Notes: generated from the sequence alone by a model not told the origin. DNA of 64,000 nt from an uncultured Hyphomicrobiales bacterium (GCA_903825465.1 CAIKAR010000056.1:21534-85533), one strand, 5' to 3'; counted from the first letter of the stretch, positions 38,248 to 48,692 are shown. Numbers and translations are program-made.

Positions 38248-39354
38248 ATGCGGGTTTTTGTCGCTGAATGTGTGAGCGCGCGGCGCGGGGCCGTCTGCGG
38301 AATTCTCGCGGTCGCGGCGTTTGTGGTGGGCGCCGCAACCGCGGTGGCGCAGGGCTACGATTGCGACCGGTTGCGCGCCCAGATCGCGGCTGCGGCGCCG
38401 TCAAAAGGTTCCGCGCAGGCCATGGCCGCCGCGCAAAAACAACAGGACGAGGCCGACAAGGCCACTTTTTACGCGCGCTCGATTGGCTGCGACAACCGGC
38501 AATTCCTCATGTTCGGCAGCCCTCCGCCGCCGCAATGTCCGGCGCTCGAAGCGCAAATCCGGCGCTTGCGGGGCGCCGCGGCGGAGTCGCGGGCGCGGGC
38601 ACAGAGCGGCGGCGGCAACCGCCAGGCGTTGATGGCGAACTACGACGCCGCCTGTCGCGGGCCCCGCGGCCTGTTCGATTCGCTGTTCGGCGACGAGCGG
38701 CGGCAGGTGCCGATCGAGGACGCTTCGCCCGTTGACGCCCCCGAAATCCCGGACGACGGCGACAAGCCGCGCAACGGCCCGCTGGCGGTGTGCGTCAGAA
38801 CCTGCGACGGCGGCTACTTCCCGGTCAGCTATTCGGCGCGTCCGTCGCGCTATTACGCGCTTGAGGATCTCTGCAAGGCGCAGTGCCCCGGCGCCGACGC
38901 CGCGCTCTACACCATGAGCGCTTCGGGCGACATCGACAGCGCGGTGTCGATCAACGGCGAGCCCTATTCCGAATTGAAAAACGCCGACAAGTTCCGCAAG
39001 GCCTTCGATCCCAAGTGCGGTTGCAAGCCTCCCAACCAGTCGTGGGTGCAGGCGCTGGCGCAAGCCGAGGAGACGCTCGACAAGAAGTTCCCCTCCGACG
39101 TGATCGTCACGCAGGAGAAATCCGACGAACTCCAGCGGGTGAAGGGCGCGGCGCTCAGCCCCGACAAAATCCGCGGCATTTTGCGCGGCGCGAGCCCCTC
39201 CGGCGCGGCGAAGGACGACAAGACCGCGGCGGTCGCGGCGAGCCCGCCCGACGATTCGGCGGCGGGTCAGAAAACGCCGCCCCCCGGCAAGGCCGACTCC
39301 AAGGACGACAAAAAGGTCAGGGTAGTCGGGCCAAAACTTTTGTCCGCCCCATAA
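38248..39354 (+). CDS. DUF2865 domain exported protein
   Basis: The 368-residue protein has a signal region ([15 protein letters not shown]) and a helical, Cys-containing segment. The conserved DUF2865 core [17 protein letters not shown] then leads to CGCKPP near 255. The tail is Ala/Pro/Lys/Asp-rich and disordered. Cysteine pairs suggest disulphides in the periplasm. The function is unknown. Its last 38 bases overlap the convergent gltX. Confidence 0.87.
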   Translation: MRVFVAECVSARRGAVCGILAVAAFVVGAATAVAQGYDCDRLRAQIAAAAPSKGSAQAMAAAQKQQDEADKATFYARSIGCDNRQFLMFGSPPPPQCPALEAQIRRLRGAAAESRARAQSGGGNRQALMANYDAACRGPRGLFDSLFGDERRQVPIEDASPVDAPEIPDDGDKPRNGPLAVCVRTCDGGYFPVSYSARPSRYYALEDLCKAQCPGADAALYTMSASGDIDSAVSINGEPYSELKNADKFRKAFDPKCGCKPPNQSWVQALAQAEETLDKKFPSDVIVTQEKSDELQRVKGAALSPDKIRGILRGASPSGAAKDDKTAAVAASPPDDSAAGQKTPPPGKADSKDDKKVRVVGPKLLSAP

Positions 39355-40657
39355 GCGGCAGCAGCGCCGCCATTTCGGGTCCGTTGTCGCGGCCCGTCAG
39401 CGCCAGCCGCAGGGGATGGAACAGCGCCTTGCCCTTGCGCCCTGTGGCTTCCTTGAGGCGCGCCGTCCACGCGCCGAATGTCTTGGCGTCCCACGGCTCT
39501 TCGGGGAGCGCCTCGCGCGCCGCCAACAATAGTTCGGCGTCCTCGTGCGCGACGGGCGCTTCGCCCTCGACCACCCGCCACCAGTCGTCGACCTCCGCGA
39601 AGCGCGCGAGATTGCCGCGCACCGCGAGCCAGAACGGCTCGGCCTTGTGGCCGACGATGTCGCGCGCCACGAGCCGGTCGCGCGCGGCTTCGTAGTCCAT
39701 GCCGTGCAACGTCCGCGCGCTAAGCGCCCGCAGCTCGTGCTCGTCGAAACGCGCCGCCTGCCGGGAGGTGTTGGCGATGTCGAACATGCCGGCCAGCTCG
39801 CCGAGCGAATGAACCGCGCGCACGTTGGCCGACGAGCCCGTCAACACGGCGAGCGCGGCGACGGCCAGCGCCTCGACGCCCGCGTCGCGCAACGCGCCGA
39901 TCGACAGCGCGCCCGAGCGTTTCGACAGGCCTTCGCCGGACGACGTGGTCAGCAGGTTGTGGTGGCCGAAGACGGGCGCGGCGCCGGCGCCGGCCAACGC
40001 CTCGAACAGTTCGATCTGCACGGCGGTGTTGCTGACGTGGTCCTCGCCGCGGATGACATGCGTGACGCCGAGGTCGATGTCGTCGGCGACCGACGTCAGC
40101 GTGTAAAGCCATGTGCCGTCGCCGCGGATCAGCACGGGGTCGGACATCGACGACGCGTCGATGTGGCTGAGGCCGCGCACCATGTCTTCCCAGCGCACGG
40201 CGCCGGGCTCGAGCCTGAAGCGCCAATGCGGGCGCCGGCCCTCGGCCTCGAACGCGGCGCGCTCTTCCGCGCTCAGCGCCAGCGCCGCGCGGTCGTAGAT
40301 GGGCGGCGCGCCGCGCGCGATCTGGCGCTTGCGGCGGCGGTCGAGTTCGTCGGCGGTCTCGTAGCAGGGATAGAGCCGGCCCATGGCCTTGAGCTTTTCC
40401 GTCGCCGCGACATACAGCGGAAAGCGCTGGGACTGGCGGTAAACCGCGTCCGGCTCAACGCCGAGCCACGCCAGATCGACCTCGATCGACTGCGCGTATT
40501 CCTCGCGCGAACGTTCGACGTCGGTGTCGTCGAACCGCAGGATGAACCGCCCATGGTTCTTGCGCGCGTAAAGATAGTTGAACAGCGCGGGCCGCGCGTT
40601 GCCGATATGGATGCGGCCGGTGGGCGAGGGGGCGAAACGGACAACGGGGGGGCGCAT
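39317..40657 (-). CDS. gltX: Glutamate--tRNA ligase
   Basis: The 446-residue class I synthetase has the HIGH-type motif [15 protein letters not shown] (about 11-25), [11 protein letters not shown], and the KMSKS-type motif [10 protein letters not shown]. It is at the short end of the family. Alphaproteobacteria often have two GluRS genes; which type this is cannot be told without a tree. Confidence 0.92.
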   Translation of the reverse strand: MRPPVVRFAPSPTGRIHIGNARPALFNYLYARKNHGRFILRFDDTDVERSREEYAQSIEVDLAWLGVEPDAVYRQSQRFPLYVAATEKLKAMGRLYPCYETADELDRRRKRQIARGAPPIYDRAALALSAEERAAFEAEGRRPHWRFRLEPGAVRWEDMVRGLSHIDASSMSDPVLIRGDGTWLYTLTSVADDIDLGVTHVIRGEDHVSNTAVQIELFEALAGAGAAPVFGHHNLLTTSSGEGLSKRSGALSIGALRDAGVEALAVAALAVLTGSSANVRAVHSLGELAGMFDIANTSRQAARFDEHELRALSARTLHGMDYEAARDRLVARDIVGHKAEPFWLAVRGNLARFAEVDDWWRVVEGEAPVAHEDAELLLAAREALPEEPWDAKTFGAWTARLKEATGRKGKALFHPLRLALTGRDNGPEMAALLPLMGRTKVLARLP

Positions 40658-40858
40658 GGCGATTTCTGCTGACGGCGGCGAAACGCCGCATCCGGCGCTC
40701 CTTGGGGCGCTCCTTGTGCCCCGGAAGGGCCGGGATGTTAAGCGAATTCACGGAAAAGGCGCCCACATCTAAATTTGGATCGGGAAAATTTCCTGCTTGC
40801 GGCGTCGTTGGGCGGCGGTCATAGTGGGACGAGAGTCAAAAATCAGAAGGGGGAAACA

Positions 40859-41317
40859 ATGAGCGCTATCTTGGTAGTGTTCCATATGCTTTGCGCGGTC
40901 GCGCTTGTCGGCGCGGTGACGCATCAAGCCGCCTCGGTCTGGATTCCGGTCCGGGCTGGATCGTCGAATTTTTTCGCCCGGTTTCGCGCGGTCAAGGCCG
41001 CCGGCTACGTCAACACCGTGATCATCCTGTATCTGGTCACTTTTGTTCTCGGCTCGTTGATCTACCCGACCTATCGCATCGGCGCGCGCATCTTCATGGA
41101 AGACCTGCACATGAGCGGGCACGTCGGCTCTTTCGAAATCAAAGAGCATGTGCTCAGCTTCGGCATCGCGCTTCTGCCGGCCTATTGGTACTACTGGCGC
41201 ACGCCGCAGAAAACCGAGGACGCTTTCACCCGAAAAGCGATTGTCCTGATCCTGGCGGCGATCATTTGGTACGCCTTCCTCGTCGGCCACATCCTCAACA
41301 ACGTCAAAGGGGTTTGA
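40859..41317 (+). CDS. Small polytopic membrane protein with six histidines (gene 1 of 3)
   Basis: The 152-residue protein has four hydrophobic segments (about 3-27, 50-68, 95-113, 127-147). Histidines at 9, 22, 84, 88, 97 and 144 lie in or near them, a pattern suited to haem b or metal binding. The ATG follows AAGGGGGAAACA. It is the first of three same-strand genes; the third encodes a CxxCH protein. I do not recognise a named family. Confidence 0.82.
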   Translation: MSAILVVFHMLCAVALVGAVTHQAASVWIPVRAGSSNFFARFRAVKAAGYVNTVIILYLVTFVLGSLIYPTYRIGARIFMEDLHMSGHVGSFEIKEHVLSFGIALLPAYWYYWRTPQKTEDAFTRKAIVLILAAIIWYAFLVGHILNNVKGV

Positions 41318-41318
41318 A

Positions 41319-41657
41319 ATGCGGATTGAGCGCGCCATTCCCGCGTTTTCATGCGGTTTCATGATCGTCTATCTGATCTCGATGTTCTACCATCCGATGT
41401 TCACGTACTTCACCTATGTGCCTCGACAGGGGCAGTGGGCGTGGGGCGTGCCGGCGCTCGGAGCGCAGGGGCCGGGCATGTTCTGGTGGTCGTGGCTGGC
41501 GACCGCGCTCGTCGCGGGCCTCGTCTGCGGCGGGGCGGCGCTCGCGACGCCTGAAAACGTGCGAGCCAAAGTGCCGTCCAGCATCGTTTGGATCGTGCCG
41601 GTCGTTCTGATCGTCATTCTCCTCTACATCGAAAGGACGTGGTTCGGCTACAAATGA
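41319..41657 (+). CDS. Small membrane protein, three TM segments (gene 2 of 3)
   Basis: The 112-residue protein has hydrophobic segments near 8-30, 54-76 and 87-105. It also has an aromatic-rich loop (FYHPMFTYFTYVP, GQWAWGVP, FWWSW). The ATG comes one base after the stop of gene 1, so the genes are coupled. I do not recognise a family; a role as a partner subunit of gene 1 is inference. Confidence 0.78.
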   Translation: MRIERAIPAFSCGFMIVYLISMFYHPMFTYFTYVPRQGQWAWGVPALGAQGPGMFWWSWLATALVAGLVCGGAALATPENVRAKVPSSIVWIVPVVLIVILLYIERTWFGYK

Positions 41658-41725
41658 GGAACGGATTCCGCGCGTTGTCGTTGATCGAAAAACTGGTCGT
41701 CGATTTAAAAAGCGGAGGAAACCTC

Positions 41726-42271
41726 ATGCCGAATCGTCTAAAACTATTCACGTGCCTTGGCGTAATCGCGGGCGTCGCCGGGGTTGATGTCTCCGCCTTC
41801 GGGCAGACCGCGCCGTCGCCCACCGCTCCGACGGCGGCCTCAACCCCCGCCGCCGAGGCTCCCGCGAGGCCGCCTTATCCCATGGGCATGGGCGAGATCT
41901 TGGTGTTTGGCGTTCAGCCGCGCCATATCGCGATGGTGGCCGCTGTGAAGGCGGGCGATTGGGCCTACGCCGCCTATGCGCTCAAGGAGTTGGGCGAGAC
42001 CTTCACCCGCATTCCGCGCGCCATCCCGACCTATCAGAACCACAATACGGCGGAATTCGTGGGCGGCATGGTCAACGACCCGCTGAAGGCCCTCGACGAG
42101 GCGGTCAAGGCGGCGGACGCCAAAAAATTCAAGGTGGCGTACGCGCAATTGACGACGGCCTGCAACAGTTGCCACCAGGCGACGGGACGAGAGGCCGTGG
42201 TCATCAAGGTTCCGACTTCTGCCGGCGCCAGGGCCGATCAGGACTTCAAGCGCAGCAAGCCCCCGGCCTGA
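41726..42271 (+). CDS. Exported mono-haem c-type cytochrome, c-prime-like (gene 3 of 3)
   Basis: The 181-residue protein has a signal region (CLGVIAGVAGVDVSAFGQ), a Pro/Ala/Thr linker, then a helical domain with C146-N-S-C149-H150 near its end. A C-terminal CxxCH after long helices is the layout of class II (c-prime) cytochromes. The ATG at 41726 follows GGAGG. It lies 68 bases after gene 2 and probably exchanges electrons with the membrane pair. Confidence 0.8.
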   Translation: MPNRLKLFTCLGVIAGVAGVDVSAFGQTAPSPTAPTAASTPAAEAPARPPYPMGMGEILVFGVQPRHIAMVAAVKAGDWAYAAYALKELGETFTRIPRAIPTYQNHNTAEFVGGMVNDPLKALDEAVKAADAKKFKVAYAQLTTACNSCHQATGREAVVIKVPTSAGARADQDFKRSKPPA

Positions 42272-42317
42272 CGCGCTGATCCACCTTAGGCGCTGATTGC
42301 CGCGCCGGCGTTTTCCC

Positions 42318-43907
42318 TTACCGCCCCAACACGCGTTTCAACACCGCTCCGGCATCCGCCGGCGCCTTGTCGCCCGCCCACGCGACATACTGATCCGGAC
42401 GCACCAGCACCAACGCGGCCTTGTAGAGTCCCCTCGCCTCGCCGCCGGCGTCGCGTGTGATCTTTAGCGGCAGGCCCAATTCGCGCGCGGCCTTTTCGAA
42501 TGCGGCGACATCGGCCTCGTCCGCGCCCAGCGCCAGCAGCGAGAAGCCAAATCCCAGTTGCTCGAACGCGTTGCCGCCGGTCGACAGTTTTCCCGGGGCC
42601 AAATGGTGGCCGGGGCGGGCGACAAAGCTGTATTCGCCGCGCGCCTGGCTGACGCCGCCAGCGGGGGCGAACACCACGTCCGACCCCTCGTAGTTCGGTT
42701 CGTAGTTGAGGATGATCTGGCCGCTGCCTTCCTTCAGTTCCGCCCAGTCTTTCTTGAAGGCTTCGGGCTCCTTGACGGGATCGTGGCGGTTGATCATCTC
42801 GCCCTCCCACGCGACGCGGGCGGCGATGAACTCCTCGCCGATCTGCTTGAACACCGGGCGGCGTTCGGCGTCGTATGAATCGAGCAGATGCTCGCCGCCG
42901 ACGCTCTGCAATTTCAACGCGAGCTTCCAGCCGAGATTGGCGACATCCTCAAGCCCGTTGTTGAGTCCAAAGCCGCCGTAGGGCGGATGCGAATGGGCGG
43001 CGTCCCCGGCGATGAACACGCGGCCGGCGCGGTAGTTCCGCGCCACCGCGACGCGCAGATCCCAGAAGCCGACATGCTCGAATTCGCAGTCGAACTTGAA
43101 GCCCGCGACCTCGTGCAGCAGCCCTTCGAAATCGAAGTTGTCGCGCGTCGTGTCGGCGGGCACCGGCGAATGGAAAAACCAGCCGACCTCCGGGTCGATG
43201 CGCCCGAAAAACTGCCAGTATCCGTTGAGCTTCGGGTTCAGCACGCGATAGGTGGACAATTGCGGATAGCGCTTGGCGAGGCCGGCGGTCAGTTCCGGCG
43301 ACTTGAACACCGCGAGCATCATCAACTGGTCGAAATCGGAGCCGTCGCGCTTGATGCCGGCCTGCTCGCGCACCAGCGAGTGGCCGCCATCGCAGCCAAC
43401 GAGATAATCGGCTTCGAACGTCTCCGTCGCGCCGTCGCCCGCCTCGTGGGCGGCCGTGACGCGCACGCCGTCGGCGTTCTGCGATATCTCCGTCGCCAGC
43501 CAGCCAAACCGGGTCTCCGCCAGCGGCAGCGTCGCCAGCTTCCGCCGCAGCACGCCTTCGAGAAGATATTGCGGGATGCGGTCGTTCTTCTGCGAATAAT
43601 ATTGTCCCACCGCTTCCCGCCCGGCGAGGGCGTGCCAATGGTCGCTCATCAGATTGCCATAGGCGGTGATGCCCGAGGCCGGCACATGCGGCGGCAACAG
43701 GCGGCTCGCGCGCAATTCGTCGACGCAGCCCCAGAAATAGAAGCGCTCGCCCGTGCGTTGCGTCAGGTTCTGGCCGCGTGGAATATTGTGCATGCCGGGC
43801 CGGCGTTCGATCAACACGCAGGACACGCCGCGCATCGCCAAATCCACCGCCAACCCGACGCCGACCGGCCCGCCGCCGATGATGATGACCTGATGCCGCT
43901 TCGCCAC
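42318..43907 (-). CDS. FAD-dependent aromatic monooxygenase (group A)
   Basis: The 529-residue protein has the dinucleotide motif IIGGGPVGVGLAVDLAMRG, the DG motif GCDGGHSLVRE and the GD motif VFIAGDAAHSHPPYGGFGLN, with a C-terminal thioredoxin-like extension. Group A hydroxylases add oxygen to phenolic rings using NAD(P)H. The start is GTG 43907 after GGAGGAACACGC. The substrate is unknown. Confidence 0.88.
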   Translation of the reverse strand: MAKRHQVIIIGGGPVGVGLAVDLAMRGVSCVLIERRPGMHNIPRGQNLTQRTGERFYFWGCVDELRASRLLPPHVPASGITAYGNLMSDHWHALAGREAVGQYYSQKNDRIPQYLLEGVLRRKLATLPLAETRFGWLATEISQNADGVRVTAAHEAGDGATETFEADYLVGCDGGHSLVREQAGIKRDGSDFDQLMMLAVFKSPELTAGLAKRYPQLSTYRVLNPKLNGYWQFFGRIDPEVGWFFHSPVPADTTRDNFDFEGLLHEVAGFKFDCEFEHVGFWDLRVAVARNYRAGRVFIAGDAAHSHPPYGGFGLNNGLEDVANLGWKLALKLQSVGGEHLLDSYDAERRPVFKQIGEEFIAARVAWEGEMINRHDPVKEPEAFKKDWAELKEGSGQIILNYEPNYEGSDVVFAPAGGVSQARGEYSFVARPGHHLAPGKLSTGGNAFEQLGFGFSLLALGADEADVAAFEKAARELGLPLKITRDAGGEARGLYKAALVLVRPDQYVAWAGDKAPADAGAVLKRVLGR

Positions 43908-44068
43908 GCGTGTTCCTCCGGAAATGTGCGCCCCGTGCTAGCCCAAAAGAGGCGGCGGGCGCAATCGCGCCGGGGCCGCGCGCCACGCCCGGCGCGCCGC
44001 GCTCATTGACAGGTCAAATCCTTTGGACGAATGACATCCAACAGACATTCACGCGCGAGGAGACATCC

Positions 44069-45307
44069 ATGCCGCACGATCCGAAGGACGACAAGGACGC
44101 CATTCATTGGCACGAACCCGCCGGCACCAAGAAAGCCGGCCTCGGCGAGTTCAAAAAGCAGCCGACCCCCTACGACGCCTGGATGGAGGCCGAGGGCCTG
44201 CCGGTGTTCCGCGGCATCGGCATTTCAAAAGTGCAGAACCTGCCGCTCATGCCGTGGAAGCGCACCGGCGGGCGCGGCCATTTCATCCAGCTCTACGGCA
44301 CGGAAACGAAGTGGGGCTGCTACGTCGTCGAGATTCCGCCGGGCGGCGCGCTGAACCCGGAAAAGCACATGTACGAGGAGATTTTCCTCGTTGTCGAAGG
44401 GCGGGGGTCGACGGAGGTCTGGCTCGAGGGCGAAAGCAAGAAGCACGTCTTCGAATGGCAAAAGGGCTCGATGTTCTCGATTCCGATGAACGCGATGCAC
44501 CGCCTCGTCAACGCCACCTCGGGCGGCGCGCTGCTGCTTGGCGGCACGACGGCGCCGGTGGTGCTCAACGCGCTGCAAAACGCCGACGCCGTGTTCGACA
44601 ACCCCTTCGTGTTCAAGGACCGCTTTTCCGGAGGCGAGGATTTCTTCAAGCCGAAGGACGACATCGAGCCGGACCCCGTGCGCGGCCTCGCCATGCGCAA
44701 GACAAATTTCATTCCCGATGTCATCAACTGCGAACTGCCGCTGGATAACCGCCGCTCGGTCGGCTATCGCCGCGTCGAGCCCCTGATGACGAACAACTCG
44801 TTTTACTTCTGGATCGGCCAGCACGAAAACGGCCGCTATTCCAAGGGCCACGCGCACACGTCCGCGGCGATCCTCATTTGCCTCAAGGGCAAGGGCTACA
44901 CCTATTCGTGGCCCGAGCGGTGCGGCGAACAGCCGTGGAAGGATGGCATGGGCGATCAGGTCAACCGGCTCGACTACGAGCCGATCGGCATGGTGACGGC
45001 GGCGCCGGGCGGCGCGCGCTGGTATCACCAGCACTTCAGCGTGTCGAAGGACGACTTCCGGCTGACGGCGTGGTTTGGTCCGCACAATCCAGGCCGCGAT
45101 CCCGGCGCGCCCGGCCAGAAACACACGGACTACACCGCCATCGACGTGAACCAGGGCGGCACCGCCATCCCCTACTGGATGGAGGATCCGTATATTCGCA
45201 AGGAATACGAGGAAATCCTGCGTCAGAACGACGTGAAATGCCGCATGGATTCGACCTGGTACGACAAGCCGAACGACGCCGACGCGCGCATGAAGGACGT
45301 GGTTTAG
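44069..45307 (+). CDS. Bicupin protein, possible ring-cleavage or related metal enzyme
   Basis: The 412-residue protein has two cupin domains. The first is around NPEKHMYEEIFLVVEGRG with a following MHRLVN, and the second is around SKGHAHTSAAILICLKGKG with YHQHFS. Histidines in both could bind metal. The start follows AGGAG. It is divergent from the monooxygenase gene, which suggests a shared aromatic substrate; this is inference. Confidence 0.82.
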   Translation: MPHDPKDDKDAIHWHEPAGTKKAGLGEFKKQPTPYDAWMEAEGLPVFRGIGISKVQNLPLMPWKRTGGRGHFIQLYGTETKWGCYVVEIPPGGALNPEKHMYEEIFLVVEGRGSTEVWLEGESKKHVFEWQKGSMFSIPMNAMHRLVNATSGGALLLGGTTAPVVLNALQNADAVFDNPFVFKDRFSGGEDFFKPKDDIEPDPVRGLAMRKTNFIPDVINCELPLDNRRSVGYRRVEPLMTNNSFYFWIGQHENGRYSKGHAHTSAAILICLKGKGYTYSWPERCGEQPWKDGMGDQVNRLDYEPIGMVTAAPGGARWYHQHFSVSKDDFRLTAWFGPHNPGRDPGAPGQKHTDYTAIDVNQGGTAIPYWMEDPYIRKEYEEILRQNDVKCRMDSTWYDKPNDADARMKDVV

Positions 45308-45329
45308 AAGCCGCGTTCGCCGCTCGAAA

Positions 45330-45872
45330 TCAAACGGGCCGCAGCGGTTCGCGCGGTCCGGACCGCATCGTCACCACGATGGGATCGCCGGCGAGCACAT
45401 CGCCTCCGGCGATCACGATCCCCATCACGCCGCTTTTGCGGATCATCTCGCCCGCCGCGTCGCGATCGAGCACGGCGTTCATCAGCCCCGGCTGGAACGC
45501 GTCGATCTGCTTGCAGGGACTGCGCAAGCCGGTGAGCTCGACAATCGCGTCGTCGCCGAGGCGCAGCCACGTGCCGCGCGGCAACGACAGGAGATCGAGA
45601 CCCGTCGTCGTCGCGTTTTCGCCGAGGTCGCCGGGCCCCACCGCGAAGCCTTTCGCGCGCAACTCGTCGAACAGTTCGGCGTGGATGAGATGCACCTGAC
45701 GAAGGTTTGGCGCGTCGGGATCCCGGGCGACGTGGTAGCGGTGCTTGACCTTCTCGCCCATGTGCGCGTCGCCTTCGACGCCGAGGCCGCGCAACAGCCG
45801 GATCGAAAGCTGGTTGGCTTTTTTGAAGGTGTGCGCGCGGCCCAGGCTGACGGCGAGGACTCTGGGGGACAT
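45330..45872 (-). CDS. MOSC domain protein
   Basis: The 180-residue protein has the MOSC pattern GVEGDAHMG and VGPGDLGENATTTGLDLLSLP. The conserved Cys lies in GLRSPCKQID. MOSC proteins handle molybdenum cofactor or sulfur, as in molybdenum-enzyme N-hydroxylated base reductases. The start at 45872 follows AGGAG, 28 bases after the SRPBCC gene. Confidence 0.88.
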   Translation of the reverse strand: MSPRVLAVSLGRAHTFKKANQLSIRLLRGLGVEGDAHMGEKVKHRYHVARDPDAPNLRQVHLIHAELFDELRAKGFAVGPGDLGENATTTGLDLLSLPRGTWLRLGDDAIVELTGLRSPCKQIDAFQPGLMNAVLDRDAAGEMIRKSGVMGIVIAGGDVLAGDPIVVTMRSGPREPLRPV

Positions 45873-45900
45873 GACGGGCTCCTGTTTCCGCGACAATCCG

Positions 45901-46359
45901 TCAAAGCGTTTTGGCGAGCTCTTCGAGCTGGTCGGCCGCCTTGCCCCAGCCCTCGTGGAAGCCCATCTTTTCGTGCTGCGCGAGGTCTTCGGCGGACCAG
46001 TGGCGCACCGTCGCGGTGTAATTGGTCTTGCCGTCGCCCGCGTCGGAGAATTCCACCGTTCCGACCATGAACGCCTTGCCCGAGGGCGTCCAGGCGTCGA
46101 CAAAAGCGTCGGTGAAAACGATCCTCTCGCCGCGCTTCACGTCGAGGTAAACGCCGCGGTTGGGAAACTCCTCGCCATTCGGTCCGTTCATGACAATCAG
46201 GCTCGCGCCGCCGGGGCGGACATCGATGGCCGCCTTGGAAACGCGCCACGGCCGCGGGCAGAACCATTGCTTGAGCAATTCCGGCTCCGTCCAGCAGCGC
46301 CACAGGTTTTCGCGCCGGGCGTCCATGACGCGGGTTAGAACCAGTTCGTGGTTTGCCAT
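45901..46359 (-). CDS. SRPBCC (AHSA1-type) protein
   Basis: The 152-residue protein has RENLWRCWTEPELLKQWFCP at the start and ending HEKMGFHEGWGKAADQLEEL, the AHSA1-like START fold. Members bind hydrophobic ligands or act as stress factors. The start at 46359 is the first good ATG. It lies between MOSC and HD-domain genes on the same strand. Confidence 0.85.
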   Translation of the reverse strand: MANHELVLTRVMDARRENLWRCWTEPELLKQWFCPRPWRVSKAAIDVRPGGASLIVMNGPNGEEFPNRGVYLDVKRGERIVFTDAFVDAWTPSGKAFMVGTVEFSDAGDGKTNYTATVRHWSAEDLAQHEKMGFHEGWGKAADQLEELAKTL

Positions 46360-46397
46360 TTTGTCGCGCTCTGTCCGTGAATTTGGAAGTCTCGGGC

Positions 46398-47201
46398 TCA
46401 CAGGAAATTGTTCGGCCAAATGATGCTGCGCCACATGTGCGCGACGGGGCTGCCGTCGAAGCCAAGCCCTTCCTTCGGCGTCTTGAAGGTCCGCCCGATG
46501 ATGTCCTCGAATTCCCGGATTTCGACCTTCACGTTGGGATCGAAGGAATAGAGGTCGTTGCACGTGACAAGGCGGGCCGACGCGTACCACTTGTGCCCGC
46601 GGGCGTAGTCGTAGGCCTCGCGCACATAGGCGGGCGGACGGTATTCCTCGCCGAAGGAGCGCGTGTAGAGGTCGGGATACTCGTATTTGTATTCGGCGTC
46701 GGGATAAAAGCGCAGCGCCTGATGATAGCGGATGGCGAACACGGTCTCCTCGTCCACATAGGGTTCGACAAGCTGCGCGCCATAGTAGCCGTGGTCGGTG
46801 CGCACATGCGCGACGACCGCGACGTCGTGCAACAGGCAGGCCAGCACCAGCTTGTCGGGCAGCCCGTTGCGGCGGGCCAGCGCCGCGCTTTGCAGCAAGT
46901 GGTTGCCGCCGCGTTTGTTGATGAGAAAGCGCCGTTCGAAAAAGTCGATGAGCGTCGGCTTTTCCGGCATCGCCGGCAACCGCGGCTCCTCGTGCATGAG
47001 ATAGCGCCCGCCACCGCCGGTTGGACCGCCGTTGGCCATCTGCGCGACGCGCCCGAAGAAGGGCGGCGCGACGCCCTTGTCGAGCAGCTTCATCATCGCG
47101 AGTTCGAGCAACTCGTCCTTCTCGGTCGAGCTCATGCCGGGCGTCGCCTGCGCGGCGGCGACGCGCCCCGCCTCGGCGGCGAGTTCCTGCTGATTCAACA
47201 T
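46398..47201 (-). CDS. HD-domain protein
   Basis: The 267-residue protein carries the HD motif GNHLLQSAALARRNG followed by CLLHDVAVVAHV, then IRYHQALRF. This matches a metal-dependent phosphohydrolase fold. No partner domain is present, and the substrate is unknown. It is the first gene of a three-gene minus-strand run. Confidence 0.82.
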   Translation of the reverse strand: MLNQQELAAEAGRVAAAQATPGMSSTEKDELLELAMMKLLDKGVAPPFFGRVAQMANGGPTGGGGRYLMHEEPRLPAMPEKPTLIDFFERRFLINKRGGNHLLQSAALARRNGLPDKLVLACLLHDVAVVAHVRTDHGYYGAQLVEPYVDEETVFAIRYHQALRFYPDAEYKYEYPDLYTRSFGEEYRPPAYVREAYDYARGHKWYASARLVTCNDLYSFDPNVKVEIREFEDIIGRTFKTPKEGLGFDGSPVAHMWRSIIWPNNFL

Positions 47202-47294
47202 GGCCGGCTCCCTTGGTTTTGGATCAAGCGTCCGTCGACGCCGATTGTCTTATCAAGCTTCGGATTTCCAGCGCGACTCGTCAAACGCCAATGC

Positions 47295-48593
47295 CTACGC
47301 CCGGGTCTGCCCGTCGCCACGCACGCGGTAATTGAACGAGCACAATTGCTCCAGCCCCACCGGGCCCCGCGCGTGCATCCGGCCGGTCGAGATGCCGATC
47401 TCGCCGCCGAAGCCGAATTCGCCGCCATCGGCGAATTGCGTGGAGGCGTTGTGCAGCACGATGGCGGAATCGACCTCCGTCAAAAAACGCTCCGCCGTCG
47501 CCGCGCGCTCGGTGACGATGCAATCCGTGTGGTGCGAGCCATGGGTCTCGATGTGGTCGATGGCCTCGTCGACGCCGTTCACCACCTTCGCCGCGATCAC
47601 CGCGTCGAGATACTCGGTCCGCCAGTCTTCCTCGTTGGCCTCTTTCACGCGCGGATCGACGGCGCGGGTCGCCGCGTCGCCGCGCACCTCGCAGCCGGCG
47701 TCCAGAAGCATCTTCGTCAACGGCGCGAGCATCGTGTCCGCGGCGGCGCGATCGACGAGAAGCGTCTCGGCCGCGCCACAGACGCCGGTGCGGCGCATCT
47801 TCGCGTTGAGAACGATACGCTTCGCCTTTTCCAGATCGGCGGCGCCGTCGATGTAAACGTGAACAATCCCCTCCAGATGCGCGAACACGGGCACGCGGGC
47901 GTCTTCCTGCACGCGCGCCACTAAGCTCTTGCCGCCGCGCGGCACGATGACGTCGACATTGCCCGCGAGCCCGGCGAGCAATTCGCCAACCGCGGCGCGG
48001 TCCCGCGTCGGCACAAGCTGAATGGCGTCCTCGGGCAGGCCGGCGTCGCGCAGCCCTTCGACCAGGCAGGCGTGGATCATCGTCGAGGAGTGAAACGAAT
48101 CCGAGCCGCCGCGCAGGATCGCCGCGTTGCCGGCCTTCAGGCACAGCGCGCCGGCGTCGGCCGTGACATTCGGCCGGCTTTCGTAAATCACGCCGACGAC
48201 GCCGAGCGGCGTCGCGACGCGCTCGATCTTCAGTCCATTCGGCCGCTCGAACGTGGCGAGCACCTTGCCAACGGGGTCGGGCAGGGCGGCGATGTCCTCA
48301 AGCCCCTTCGCCATCGATTCGATCCGCGCCTCGTTGAGCATCAGCCGGTCGAGGTTCGCCTTGCTGGCGCCGGCTTTGGCCGCCGCCTCCATATCGCGGG
48401 CGTTGGCGGCGACGATGTCGCGCGCGCTCGTGCGCAGGTGCGCGGCGGCGACCATCAACGCGGCGTTCTTGCGCTGGCGCGGGGCGAGCGCGAGCTTGCG
48501 CGCCGCGCGCCGCGCCGCGTGGCCAATGGCCAACATTGTCTGGCGGACGTCGCGCTTCTCGCCGCCGCCTTCGATAACTCTGAACTTGTCCAT
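47295..48593 (-). CDS. proA: Gamma-glutamyl phosphate reductase
   Basis: The 432-residue aldehyde-dehydrogenase-fold enzyme has [14 protein letters not shown], the catalytic Cys in [13 protein letters not shown] and [11 protein letters not shown]. It makes glutamate semialdehyde for proline. The ATG at 48593 was chosen. proB, often its partner, is not adjacent. Confidence 0.95.
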   Translation of the reverse strand: MDKFRVIEGGGEKRDVRQTMLAIGHAARRAARKLALAPRQRKNAALMVAAAHLRTSARDIVAANARDMEAAAKAGASKANLDRLMLNEARIESMAKGLEDIAALPDPVGKVLATFERPNGLKIERVATPLGVVGVIYESRPNVTADAGALCLKAGNAAILRGGSDSFHSSTMIHACLVEGLRDAGLPEDAIQLVPTRDRAAVGELLAGLAGNVDVIVPRGGKSLVARVQEDARVPVFAHLEGIVHVYIDGAADLEKAKRIVLNAKMRRTGVCGAAETLLVDRAAADTMLAPLTKMLLDAGCEVRGDAATRAVDPRVKEANEEDWRTEYLDAVIAAKVVNGVDEAIDHIETHGSHHTDCIVTERAATAERFLTEVDSAIVLHNASTQFADGGEFGFGGEIGISTGRMHARGPVGLEQLCSFNYRVRGDGQTRA

Positions 48594-48692
48594 GGTGTCG
48601 CCGGTTGTGTGCGATGTCGTATATAACGCAATCCGGGCGGGGCGCACAGGCGCCGCGCGCGGGAGGTCGCCAGCCGTTGGCGGGAGATTGCC

